DNA of 7,074 bases from the NCBI GenBank assembly GCA_003661125.1, contig QMVO01000086.1, positions 1 to 7,074 on the forward strand, given 5' to 3'. Positions 1 through 6,985 of the stretch are shown here, one piece after another. The first letter of the stretch is position 1, and the number at the start of each line of letters is the position of its first letter. The position numbers were made by a program, and so were the translations under genes. Source of the stretch: Methanosarcinales archaeon (GTDB taxonomy: Archaea; Halobacteriota; Syntropharchaeia; Alkanophagales; Methanospirareceae). The notes beneath the pieces were generated by a model. The model ran no database searches, was not told the origin of the DNA, and saw nothing but the letters and a program-made list of their open reading frames with translations.

Positions 1-10
1 AAAATAAGTA

Positions 11-967
11 ATGGTAAACATAATCGGGAAAGTACTTCGAATCCTACCTCTTAAAGCAGTGAAAGTCTCCGAGGGAAACAAAAAAGTCGTTGACCTTATA
101 ATCGCAGATGAATTTAGCTACAAGCGCGTATCCTTTTGGGATGAACAGGCAGAACTGGTTTCTCGCGGCGAGATAAAAGCAGGTGATGTACTGAGAATAG
201 AGAACTGGAGTGGAAGTGAGAGAAGAGCCAATGTCGGAAAATACGCACGAATAACCAAAATATCTGCTGATTTTGCTCCGTTACGTCATGCCGCCTCGCA
301 GAACCTTACCATATTGGCAGTTGCAAGACCTGAGCACGGGCAGGTCTGCATCGCGGGCATAGACGAGAACGGTGACTGGATAAGACCGCAAGGTGTTTAT
401 GAATCAGATGTCCTCACTTCTAATGGAGAAAATTTCAAACACCTTTGCATCTCAAAAATATATGTTGATACGTGGAGAGGTAGGCGTCCAAGGAAAGAAG
501 ATAGATTCTTTGTTTACTGCAAAGGCGTGGAAAGAGAACTGAACGAAGAGGAGAAAAGGGAATTCTTAGAAAGAAATCTTGACTCCTCGGTGGATGCGGT
601 GTTTAAAAGTGGCAGGAGCTTGGGATTGATAAAACCACGTGTTTTGCATGTGTATGAAGAGAAAGCAACAAAGAAAAAGGAGGGGAAGAGTCATGAGGTA
701 TACATTCGTTTTAACTTCAAAGATTCCTCAGGCAGGATATACCGAAGGTGGTCATGCAGATGCAATGCGTTCTACAAAACCTGGAATGAATTGAAAAAGG
801 AGCATCGTTGGACCTATGGGCTGAGAATGCTCAGGTATTTGAGGAAAAATGATGCTTATCTCGCTATCGGTCTTACTTATACTGATTACGGCATTGATAG
901 GCTGGAATATGGTGCATACCCGATGATTGTTGGTGTGCATGTTGTTCCATCGTGTTCTAGTTCTTAA
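11..967 (+). CDS. RPA-like OB-fold protein with probable dual-OB C-terminal domain
   Basis: A complete 318-residue protein of two parts. Residues 1-86 resemble the single-strand-binding OB fold of archaeal RPA/SSB proteins: the strand pair around IADEFSYKRVSFWDEQA (31-47) and the EIKAGDVLRIEN segment (54-65) match the usual 'laDeTg.ir.tlWde.A ... ikaGDvvrien' pattern. Residues 98-312 form a second region, starting NLTILAVARPEHG, with GDWIRP (121-126), SLGLIKPR (203-210) and a YPMIVGVHVVP end. I read this as the dual-OB (DuOB) domain described from prokaryotic conflict-system and nucleic-acid-associated proteins, but recalled from memory, not searched. There is no zinc finger, signal peptide or membrane segment; the only close cysteine pair is C249/C251. 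A role in binding single-stranded DNA or RNA is inferred from the folds; no catalytic motif is visible. The ATG at 11 has no clear Shine-Dalgarno in the ten visible upstream bases. The stop is 9 bp before truD, so the two are probably co-transcribed. The first domain is fairly secure, the second moderately so, and the biological role is unknown. Confidence 0.8.
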   Translation: MVNIIGKVLRILPLKAVKVSEGNKKVVDLIIADEFSYKRVSFWDEQAELVSRGEIKAGDVLRIENWSGSERRANVGKYARITKISADFAPLRHAASQNLTILAVARPEHGQVCIAGIDENGDWIRPQGVYESDVLTSNGENFKHLCISKIYVDTWRGRRPRKEDRFFVYCKGVERELNEEEKREFLERNLDSSVDAVFKSGRSLGLIKPRVLHVYEEKATKKKEGKSHEVYIRFNFKDSSGRIYRRWSCRCNAFYKTWNELKKEHRWTYGLRMLRYLRKNDAYLAIGLTYTDYGIDRLEYGAYPMIVGVHVVPSCSSS

Positions 968-976
968 AGAGCGGAA

Positions 977-2323
977 ATGAAACTAAAACAAACCTCGGAG
1001 TTTGAAAAACAAATAGGAATATGGTTCTACTTTACGAAAACCGACGGAATAGGCGGTGTTATAAAAACAAAGCCCACCGACTTCTCCGTTCGGGAAATTA
1101 CCAATAGAGAAGAAGGCATAGAAGGAAAATACCTGATTGTCGAGTTGACGAAGGAAAACTGGGACACACACAACTTGATAAGGGAAATCTCTCGACGCCT
1201 GAGAGTTAGCAAAAATAGAATCGGATTCGCAGGCACGAAAGACAAATCCGCACGGACCACGCAGAAGATAAGCATCTGGGATGTGGATGAAGAAGAGCTG
1301 GAACGGGTAAGAATTACCGACGTCTCGTTAAAGCTAATAGGAAGGTCGAATAAAGCCATTTCCTTAGGTGACCTTTATGGAAACGAATTCGAGATTGTTA
1401 TAAGAAACATAGAAGGAAGGAAAACTAAGATAAAGCAAAATATTGAGGCGATAACCACCGAAATAGAAAATGCTGGTGGTGTACCCAATTTCTTCGGTGT
1501 TCAGCGTTTTGGCATTCGCCGCCCGATAACGCACGTGGTAGGAAAACACCTGATAAAAGGTGAAATAAAAGAAGCAGTGATGTCTTATATCGCAGATATT
1601 TTTGCTGACGAAAGTGAGGAGGCGAAACAAGCAAGGCTGCTGTGCAAGGAAGGAGAACTGAAAGAGCTGAAAGAGAGTTTGAAAAAAATGCCCTCGTTCT
1701 TGCGATACGAAAAGGCAATGTTAAATGAACTGGTAAAAGGAGTAAGAGGAAGTAACGAAGCAGATTTTCTCTCTGCCTTTTCCGTGCTTCCAAAGAACTT
1801 GCAGAAACTTTTCGTTCATGCCTATCAATCTTATCTCTTCAACCTTGTTTTAAGTCATCGTTTGAAGCAAAACTTGCCACTCAACGAGGCGTTGGTAGGC
1901 GATGTGGTCTGTTTTCGCAACGAATTTGGACTTGCTGATATACACAAGGATAGAATGGAGAGAATCACAGAGGACAAAATAGAAGGGATAAACAGGTTGA
2001 TAAAGCGTGGTAGGGCTTTTGTCACTGCTCCACTCTTTGGCTATGAAACCGAATTTGCAGAAAATGTGGAAGGAGAGATAGAGAGGAAAGTTCTGGAGGA
2101 CGAAGGCGTTGAATTGAAAGATTTTTACATCGAAAAGATTCCTGAAATAAGTTCTAAAGGAACAAGAAGACCGGTATTAGCGCCAGTGCAGGTGAAGTTA
2201 AGCGACGAAGGAGTCAGTGATGATGATGTGAATCCCGGTCGAAACAAAGTAAAATTAAAGTTCTTCTTGCCAAAAGGGTCGTATGCTACGGTCGTGCTGA
2301 GAGAATACATGAAAGCGGTTTAG
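977..2323 (+). CDS. truD: tRNA pseudouridine synthase TruD (archaeal Pus7-like)
   Basis: A TruD/Pus7-family pseudouridine synthase of 448 residues, which isomerises a specific uridine in tRNA to pseudouridine. The family acts on U13; some archaeal members (aPus7) also act on U35 of tRNA-Tyr, and the sequence cannot settle which applies. The catalytic motif is IGFAGTKDKSARTTQ (82-96), with D89 the expected nucleophile. The second signature, PNFFGVQRFGIRRP, is at 170-183 and opens the family-specific TRUD insertion (roughly 170-385). The C-terminal core strand KFFLPKGSYATVVLREYMK (428-446) is intact. The N-terminus (EKQIGI...KTDGIGGVIK, 10-30) is that of archaeal members and supports the ATG at 977. 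This ATG follows the upstream stop by 9 bp and has only a weak purine-rich stretch (AGAGCGGAA) before it. All expected blocks are present, with no frameshift. The stop overlaps the stop of the convergent NTPase gene by 4 bp, so no separate terminator fits between them. Confidence 0.97.
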   Translation: MKLKQTSEFEKQIGIWFYFTKTDGIGGVIKTKPTDFSVREITNREEGIEGKYLIVELTKENWDTHNLIREISRRLRVSKNRIGFAGTKDKSARTTQKISIWDVDEEELERVRITDVSLKLIGRSNKAISLGDLYGNEFEIVIRNIEGRKTKIKQNIEAITTEIENAGGVPNFFGVQRFGIRRPITHVVGKHLIKGEIKEAVMSYIADIFADESEEAKQARLLCKEGELKELKESLKKMPSFLRYEKAMLNELVKGVRGSNEADFLSAFSVLPKNLQKLFVHAYQSYLFNLVLSHRLKQNLPLNEALVGDVVCFRNEFGLADIHKDRMERITEDKIEGINRLIKRGRAFVTAPLFGYETEFAENVEGEIERKVLEDEGVELKDFYIEKIPEISSKGTRRPVLAPVQVKLSDEGVSDDDVNPGRNKVKLKFFLPKGSYATVVLREYMKAV

Positions 2324-2862
2324 AGCAGATATAACTGCTGAATAATGCTATCTACCATTTTGTCCCTGTTCTCTTGCGTAACCTCAAACATCACGAACTC
2401 CTTTTTTACGCGCTCCACCAATTCATGCTTCGATTTCAGATGAACAGAGACGAGCATAGACTTTTTACTTTTTATTGCTTCTTCCACAGCATCTATAAAT
2501 CGCGTTGACTTCAATTCCATTGGTCCTATTTCGTCCACGACAATTATAATTGGGTCTGGTTGTGTCAGCGCATTTTTTATCGCGTTTGCACCAATGGAAT
2601 CCAAATCAATGAGATTTACGGTATATTTCCCCACTTTTACCTTCGATCCTCTCTGGCGGAGATGCACATGTGCTAAAATACCCTTTTCTCCGGTATTTAT
2701 ATCTTCCAGAGAGAAGCCTACCCTTACTCCTCTTTCCCAAATATCGGAAGTAAGCATGCCTCCCAGAGCTATGCCATCAGCTTTCAATCTCTTTATCACT
2801 GCTTTTATAATCGTTGACTTTCCTATCCTCGGTTTGCCGGTTATTCCTATTCTGAGTTTCAT
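2320..2862 (-). CDS. THEP1-family nucleoside-triphosphatase
   Basis: A small P-loop NTPase of 180 residues, matching the NTPase_1/THEP1 family (Aquifex THEP1, human NTPCR), which hydrolyses nucleoside triphosphates to diphosphates in vitro; its cellular role is unsettled. Counting from the ATG at 2862, the Walker A motif GKPRIGKS is at residues 9-16. The family-typical GGMLTSDIWERGVRVGF, where the substrate region begins, is at 34-50. Walker B, IIIVVDEIGPMEL, is at 105-117 with D110 and E111. The SVHLKSKH segment (139-146) is the usual late block. The frame also opens at a TTG at 2874, overlapping the helicase stop by 8 bp. I prefer the ATG because family members usually begin directly on the first beta strand (MKLRIGITG), and because GAGTGA, a partial Shine-Dalgarno, lies a few bases upstream. 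The gene then starts 4 bp after the helicase stop, implying translational coupling in one mRNA. P-loop, Walker B and length all fit; the family call is secure, the physiological substrate is not. Confidence 0.93.
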   Translation of the reverse strand: MKLRIGITGKPRIGKSTIIKAVIKRLKADGIALGGMLTSDIWERGVRVGFSLEDINTGEKGILAHVHLRQRGSKVKVGKYTVNLIDLDSIGANAIKNALTQPDPIIIVVDEIGPMELKSTRFIDAVEEAIKSKKSMLVSVHLKSKHELVERVKKEFVMFEVTQENRDKMVDSIIQQLYLL

Positions 2863-2866
2863 TGGG

Positions 2867-4879
2867 TCACTCAATTAACCACCCTCCAACCCTTTTATAC
2901 CCGCCTCTCTCTTTCGCCAACGCAACAAGCCTTTTATAACAACCCTCGCTTTGCAGCGTATTGGAATCCCCAATTAAAACCAACTTCCTCTTCGCTCTCG
3001 TTATAGACACGTTAAGCCTTCTCAAATCGCGAAGAAATCCTATATCCCCTGATTTATTACTCCTCACAAAGGACACAATAACAACCTCTTTCTCCCTGCC
3101 CTGAAACCCATCCACCGTCTTTATCTCCAGCCCTTCTACCCTAAGCTCTTTTCTAATGAGCGCAACCTGGTCTTCATATGGCGATATAATCGCGATATCC
3201 TCTGGCTTTACACCCAGGCTTAACAACCTTACTACGATTTTCTCGACTAATTTCGCTTCTCCTGCGTTCTCCTTAGAGGTAGACCCTCTTCTTGTCCGCT
3301 CCTTGAACATCTCGCTACCCCTTGTATCAATAAACAGAAGTGGCTTGACATCTTCATCCGCAAATTTCGATTCCGGCAATAAATCCAAAAGATTATGTTC
3401 CTTCACACTTTCATCTGCCGTCAGCTTACCGCCATAAAACTCCTTATTCGGAAATTCCGCGATCTCTTCGTTCATTCTATACTGCACCGCAAGCATAACT
3501 CGTATTTTATCGCCGTGCAGCTCTAAAAGTCGTTCAAACAAGCTCTTGCTCAGGTTTCCCCTTGCTGCATCCTCATTCAAAATGGTAGGTGGGAGCTGTT
3601 TGTGGTCCCCAGCCATAATAAACCTTTGTGTATTGAGCACCGGTATTAAAGTTGAAGGTTCGGTGGACTGCGTTGCTTCATCAATAACAGCAAAATCGAA
3701 TTTTGTACCTTTGAGTATCTCAGAACCCACCGTGCTGTTCGTAGCGCAAATTACCTCCGCCTCCTGGATAATCCTTTTTACCGCTCTCTCCTCCAGTTCC
3801 CTCGCCTCACCGAAGAGTTTATCTATTCCACGCTTCAAATCAAGCCATTTTCGCATCCACGCTATTTTATGCTTGGGTATGCCTCTTGTTGTTTTTCCTT
3901 CACTTGCAAGTTTCATTATTGCGTCGTCACTTAACCCCCGTCTCCATCGCATCTCCGGCGTAACAAATCCTTTCATGCGTTCTTTTATCTCATAAGCTTT
4001 CTCTCTAAGCTTCTGCGCCTTTAGGTATTCCGGCTCTGCCTGAATCAAATAATCAAGGCTTCTCCGCCTTAAAGAAGGAATTACACGTGCAGGATGACCT
4101 ATTCTAACTGCGTTCACACCTATCTTATCCAATCGCTCAACCAGGTTATCCACTGCCACGTTAGAGTCTGCCGCAGCCAAAATCTTATAGCTTTTCTCAC
4201 CCTCACGTCCACGCTTAACAAGTTGTGCGATAACCTCCACACATGTTATCGTCTTTCCGGTTCCCGGCGGTCCATGAATGAGAAAGAAATCACGTGCTGC
4301 TAAACTCCTCAAAACCGCTTCTCGCTGGCTATCGTTCAATTCCGCATTTAAAAATTCTATTTCTCCTATCTTCTCAAAATCAGGTGCCGCATTACCAAGC
4401 AGTTTATCCTTTCGCCACCTTGGCATTCTTTTAAATTTCTTTAATGCCTCAATCATCCGTTGAAAGGTAATGTCATTTACAAAAAGGTCAATTCTAAGGT
4501 CTTTTCGGAACACAAATCCCGGTGGTACTTCATCAAAGGCAACCGTGATGGAATAGGAGGTCTTCTCCGCGACTGTCCCCGTAGTGTTGACCTCATCCCA
4601 CGGGTTTGTGCCGGGTTTACTCACCAAAACGAGGTCTCCAACTTCTATCTCACTCTCTGGCAGCGTAATAGCAGAGTTCTGCTTTCTAAACCTCACTAAG
4701 TGCTTACCGCCCAATCCCAAGCCTTGGGATTTTCCTTTCATCCGCAAGAGAGCTCTCCCTTTCTCCTCCCTCTCCCTGCCGCTCAATCTCCTCATCTCCT
4801 CTTCATGCAGCCTCATCTGTTCCTCTCGCTCCAGATACACGAGTTCAGTGAAATGCCTTATGTATTCGTTCTCATTCAT
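2867..4879 (-). CDS. IGHMBP2/UPF1-like superfamily 1 helicase
   Basis: A 670-residue SF1B helicase of the archaeal IGHMBP2/SMUBP-2-like group (same type and length as Methanocaldococcus MJ0104). In order: a charged N-terminal helix (1-47), a beta-rich 1B-type domain (about 60-130, with GDLVLVSKPG), a Q-motif LNDSQREAVL (181-190), Walker A GPPGTGKT (203-210), motif Ia-like ADSNVAVDNL (237-246), a helical insert (about 275-370), Walker B VIDEAT (398-403; D400, E401), motif III GDHKQLPP (424-431), motif IV QYRM (466-469), motif V TVDGFQGRE (588-596) and motif VI NVSITRAKRKL (623-633). All motor motifs look intact, so an active ATP-dependent 5'-3' DNA or RNA translocase is expected. There is no AN1 zinc finger or R3H domain as in the human homologue. 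The ATG at 4879 has no Shine-Dalgarno; a tandem TGTRACAAAAA repeat abuts it instead. The aconitase stop is 51 bp upstream and the NTPase gene starts 4 bp downstream, suggesting co-transcription at least with the latter. The nucleic-acid substrate cannot be told from sequence. Confidence 0.95.
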   Translation of the reverse strand: MNENEYIRHFTELVYLEREEQMRLHEEEMRRLSGREREEKGRALLRMKGKSQGLGLGGKHLVRFRKQNSAITLPESEIEVGDLVLVSKPGTNPWDEVNTTGTVAEKTSYSITVAFDEVPPGFVFRKDLRIDLFVNDITFQRMIEALKKFKRMPRWRKDKLLGNAAPDFEKIGEIEFLNAELNDSQREAVLRSLAARDFFLIHGPPGTGKTITCVEVIAQLVKRGREGEKSYKILAAADSNVAVDNLVERLDKIGVNAVRIGHPARVIPSLRRRSLDYLIQAEPEYLKAQKLREKAYEIKERMKGFVTPEMRWRRGLSDDAIMKLASEGKTTRGIPKHKIAWMRKWLDLKRGIDKLFGEARELEERAVKRIIQEAEVICATNSTVGSEILKGTKFDFAVIDEATQSTEPSTLIPVLNTQRFIMAGDHKQLPPTILNEDAARGNLSKSLFERLLELHGDKIRVMLAVQYRMNEEIAEFPNKEFYGGKLTADESVKEHNLLDLLPESKFADEDVKPLLFIDTRGSEMFKERTRRGSTSKENAGEAKLVEKIVVRLLSLGVKPEDIAIISPYEDQVALIRKELRVEGLEIKTVDGFQGREKEVVIVSFVRSNKSGDIGFLRDLRRLNVSITRAKRKLVLIGDSNTLQSEGCYKRLVALAKERGGYKRVGGWLIE

Positions 4880-4880
4880 G

Positions 4881-4902
4881 TTTTTGTCACATTTTTGTTA
4901 CA
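4881..4902 (-). repeat. Tandem 11-bp repeat just before the helicase start codon
   Basis: Read on the minus strand, TGTAACAAAAA is followed directly by TGTGACAAAAA. These are two 11-bp units differing at one position, ending one base before the helicase ATG. They sit where a Shine-Dalgarno would be expected and replace it with an A-rich, probably unstructured leader. This could help non-SD initiation, act as a protein site, or be a chance slippage duplication. Confidence 0.55.
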
Positions 4903-4910
4903 GCAAAGAA

Positions 4911-4951
4911 CGCGGAATTAGCGGTTTAGTTTATGTATTAGCGGTTCCGCG
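4911..4951 (-). other. Possible hairpin across the aconitase stop codon
   Basis: CGCGGAA at 4911-4917 is the exact reverse complement of TTCCGCG at 4945-4951. In the minus-strand mRNA this gives a 7-bp GC-rich stem around a 27-nt loop. The structure includes the last codons and stop of aconitase and ends about 30 nt before the helicase ATG. No long U-run follows, so it is not a convincing terminator; it could mark an mRNA processing or stability point between the two cistrons. The long loop makes it only moderately plausible. Confidence 0.3.
4917..4946. repeat. Direct repeat ATTAGCGGTT, 20-bp period
   Basis: ATTAGCGGTT occurs perfectly at 4917-4926 and 4937-4946, with start points exactly 20 bp apart. 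A truncated third copy, ATTAGC, begins at 4955. The array straddles the end of the aconitase gene, so its last codons (residues after about 638) are written partly in repeat sequence. Two or three copies at 20 and 18 bp spacing could be a slippage remnant or repeated protein-binding sites on one face of the helix. Confidence 0.5.
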
Positions 4952-6874
4952 CTCATTAGCTAAACTCTTTGCCTTTACCCAAGGCAGTTTACCCCCGGCT
5001 TTCAATATCTCGACATCAAGTTGTGAAAGGCTGTGTGTAAGTTCGATTTCAGTATCTTTTGTCAGATTCCTGAGTGTGAGTTCATGCGACAAATCACCCA
5101 CGGCAACTTCTAAATTATCGCCCATTTCTATGGAATCGTAGTCCGCAGGATCCTTAAATGTCAGAGGCACAATTCCAAAGTTTACCAGGTTCGCGAGATG
5201 GATGCGAGCGAAAGACTTCACAATTACCGCCTTAATCCCTAGGTACTTGGGTGCAAGAGCGGCATGCTCTCTGCTCGATCCCTGACCATAGTTCTCACCG
5301 CCTATTATGAAGCCTCCGTTTTTATCCAAAGCCCTTGAAGAAAAACCAGGGTCAACCAGCTCAAAAACATGCTTTGATATCTCCGGTATGTTGCTCCTCA
5401 CCGGAAGGATTTTCGCGCCAGCAGGCATGATGAAGTCCGTGGTGATGTTATCCCCCACCTTAATGAGCACTTCTCCTCTCAACCTATCAGGTAGCCGATG
5501 GAAATCAGGCAGTGGCTTGATGTTTGGTCCTCTTATTATCTCCACTGCGGCAGACTCCTCTATTGGAAGTGGACGTATGAACATGTTGTCATTGATTATA
5601 AACCGCTTAGGCATCTCTATCTGCGGATAAGCACCAAACTCCCTTGGATCTGTGAGAACGCCCTTAATTGCAGTCGCTGCGGCAACTTCAGGACTCACAA
5701 GATATATCTGCGCATCCTTCGTTCCACTTCTCCCCTCAAAGTTCCTGTTAAATGTTCGTATGGAGATGCCAGAAGTGGGAGGAGCAGCACCCATACCTAT
5801 GCACGGACCACAGGTATTTTCAAGTATCCGCGCACCCGCAGCAACAAGGTACCGCATCTCACCACTCTCGATGAGATGTTCTACCACCTGCCTCGAACCT
5901 GGATTTATAATGAGATGTACGTTTTCGGCAATGGTATGTCCTTTCAGGATGTTTGCTACTATTTTAAGATCGCGTAAGGAAGAATTGGTACAAGAGCCAA
6001 TCGCCACTTGCTGCACTTCCATCCCTGTAATCTCACTCACCGGTTTGACATTTCCAGGACTGTGTGGAAGAGCAACCAACGGCTCTAATTCGCTCATATT
6101 TATCTCCATGATTTCGTCGTATTCTGCATCTGCTTCGAGATGAATCCACTGGTCTCCACGTCCCTGCGCCTCCAAGAAAGCCCTTGTTACGTCGTCACTT
6201 GGAAATATGCTCGTGGTTGCGCCGGTTTCAGTGCCCATATTGGCTATTGTTGCTCGCTCTGGTACGCTAAGCGTCTTCACCCCGGGACCGAAGTACTCCA
6301 GCACTTTTCCCGTACCGCCTTTAACATCTATCCTGCGCAGGACCTCAAGTATGATATCCTTGGCTGAGACCCAATCAGGAAGTTTTCCGGTGAGTTTTAT
6401 ACCCATAATCCGTGGATACTTTAGTCTGTATGGGATACCTGCCATGGTAACAGCTACATCCAGACCACCAGCACCCAAGGCAAACGAACCCATACCACCC
6501 GCAGTAGGTGTATGACTGTCTGAACCAATCAGAGTCTTTCCAGGACGAGCAAATCTTTCCAGGTGAAGTTGGTGACAGATACCATTACCGGGACGCGAGA
6601 AATACAAGCCGTATCTCCGGGCTATGGATTGGAGGTATCGGTGATCATCAGCGTTTTTGAAGTCTGTTTGCAGTGTGTTGTGATCAACATAACTAACGCT
6701 CAATTCTGTTTTTACCCTGGGTATGTGCATGGTTTCGAACTGCAAATAAGCCATTGTACCCGTTGCATCCTGGGTAAGCGTCTGGTCAATCTTCAAAGCA
6801 ACCTCTTCCCCCGGAGCCGATTTGCCTTCTACAATATGCTCGTTAATTATCTTTTCTGCAACTGTTCCTACCAT
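4931..6874 (-). CDS. acn: Aconitate hydratase (short single-chain type)
   Basis: A 647-residue [4Fe-4S] aconitase that converts citrate to isocitrate through cis-aconitate. In an anaerobic archaeon this usually feeds 2-oxoglutarate and glutamate synthesis. The catalytic domains 1-3 fill about 1-410, with SDSHT (118-122; D119, H121). The three cluster-ligand cysteines are all present: C295 in GSCTNS, and C355 and C358 in CGPCIG. After a linker, the swivel domain (about 460-620) carries ENYGQGSSREHAALAP (527-542) and SFARIHLANL (554-563). Both halves lie in one chain, with an NYGQG rather than NFGCG loop, which separates it from two-subunit isopropylmalate/homoaconitate dehydratases. It is much shorter than the bacterial AcnA/IRP1 type (about 890) and the mitochondrial type (about 750), fitting the compact 640-650-residue class of archaea and some bacteria. 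The ATG at 6874 has no Shine-Dalgarno (TATTTAGC precedes it). No citrate synthase or isocitrate dehydrogenase is in view. It may be the first gene of a transcript including the helicase 51 bp downstream. Confidence 0.96.
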   Translation of the reverse strand: MVGTVAEKIINEHIVEGKSAPGEEVALKIDQTLTQDATGTMAYLQFETMHIPRVKTELSVSYVDHNTLQTDFKNADDHRYLQSIARRYGLYFSRPGNGICHQLHLERFARPGKTLIGSDSHTPTAGGMGSFALGAGGLDVAVTMAGIPYRLKYPRIMGIKLTGKLPDWVSAKDIILEVLRRIDVKGGTGKVLEYFGPGVKTLSVPERATIANMGTETGATTSIFPSDDVTRAFLEAQGRGDQWIHLEADAEYDEIMEINMSELEPLVALPHSPGNVKPVSEITGMEVQQVAIGSCTNSSLRDLKIVANILKGHTIAENVHLIINPGSRQVVEHLIESGEMRYLVAAGARILENTCGPCIGMGAAPPTSGISIRTFNRNFEGRSGTKDAQIYLVSPEVAAATAIKGVLTDPREFGAYPQIEMPKRFIINDNMFIRPLPIEESAAVEIIRGPNIKPLPDFHRLPDRLRGEVLIKVGDNITTDFIMPAGAKILPVRSNIPEISKHVFELVDPGFSSRALDKNGGFIIGGENYGQGSSREHAALAPKYLGIKAVIVKSFARIHLANLVNFGIVPLTFKDPADYDSIEMGDNLEVAVGDLSHELTLRNLTKDTEIELTHSLSQLDVEILKAGGKLPWVKAKSLANERGTANT

Positions 6875-6900
6875 GCTAAATACTATGAAATTGATTAATT

Positions 6901-6943
6901 AAAAGATAAAATAAAAAATAGAGGAAGGGAAAATGATAAAAAA
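6901..6943 (-). other. Polypyrimidine, T-run-rich leader upstream of aconitase
   Basis: On the plus strand these 43 bases contain no C and only five T, so the minus strand is a pyrimidine tract with two runs of six T and several runs of four. If transcription begins upstream, this becomes a U-rich 5' leader ending 26 nt before the aconitase ATG. Archaeal RNA polymerase terminates at T-rich tracts on the non-template strand, so it could attenuate transcription. Alternatively it lies upstream of a near-leaderless start, with the AT-rich CTTTTAATTAAT (6894-6905, minus) as TATA box. Confidence 0.4.
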
Positions 6944-6946
6944 CAT

Positions 6947-6969
6947 GTGATGTTATAACCTAACATTAC
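6947..6969. promoter_or_regulatory. Imperfect 23-bp inverted repeat, operator-like
   Basis: The arms GTGATGTTA (6947-6955) and TAACATTAC (6961-6969) are reverse complements at 8 of 9 positions around a 5-bp spacer. The site begins 3 bp downstream of a minus-strand TATAAAA (6979-6973) and reaches the place where transcription from that box would start (near 6950). That is a classic repressor position, blocking polymerase after TBP has bound. The element also contains the 8-bp palindrome GTTATAAC (6952-6959). The regulator is unknown and the function is inferred from geometry. Confidence 0.4.
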
Positions 6970-6972
6970 GAG

Positions 6973-6985
6973 TTTTATAGGCTAC
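6973..6985 (-). promoter_or_regulatory. Putative TATA promoter for aconitase
   Basis: Read on the minus strand, GTAGCCTATAAAA includes a good archaeal TATA box (TATAAAA, 6979-6973). A start about 25 bp downstream, near 6950, would give a leader of about 75 nt. A purine-rich BRE is not evident, which weakens the call. Two other minus-strand candidates are GTATATAAAGC near 7059-7049 and the AT-rich block at 6905-6894. Confidence 0.4.

Noticed and set aside
1425..1793. A 122-codon minus-strand open frame inside truD
   Set aside because: It is antisense to the conserved TruD core; leucine- and arginine-rich low-complexity translation.
2324..2339. AGCAG/CTGCT stem after the truD stop as a terminator
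   Set aside because: The stem is only 5 bp, lies within the NTPase coding sequence and has no T-run immediately after it.
2863..2874. TTG at 2874 as the NTPase start, adding four residues (MSDP)
   Set aside because: The ATG at 2862 places the P-loop at the usual distance from the N-terminus and has a better upstream sequence; the TTG remains possible.
3546..3995. A 149-codon plus-strand open frame inside the helicase
   Set aside because: It is antisense to helicase motifs II and III and explained by that gene's codon use.
4584..5141. A 185-codon plus-strand open frame across the helicase start and aconitase end
   Set aside because: It is antisense to two well-supported genes and its serine- and leucine-rich translation resembles no family; it is a shadow frame.
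5652..6143. A 163-codon plus-strand open frame inside aconitase
   Set aside because: It is fully antisense to conserved aconitase domains, including the cluster-binding region, with no recognisable protein features.
4931..6874. Isopropylmalate or homoaconitate dehydratase instead of aconitase
   Set aside because: Large and small domains are fused in one 647-residue chain, and the swivel loop reads NYGQGSSREHAAL, typical of aconitase.
6933..6950. A five-codon plus-strand mini-ORF after a GAGGAAGGG stretch
   Set aside because: It is too short to support, and the purine-rich stretch is better explained as the complement of the pyrimidine leader.
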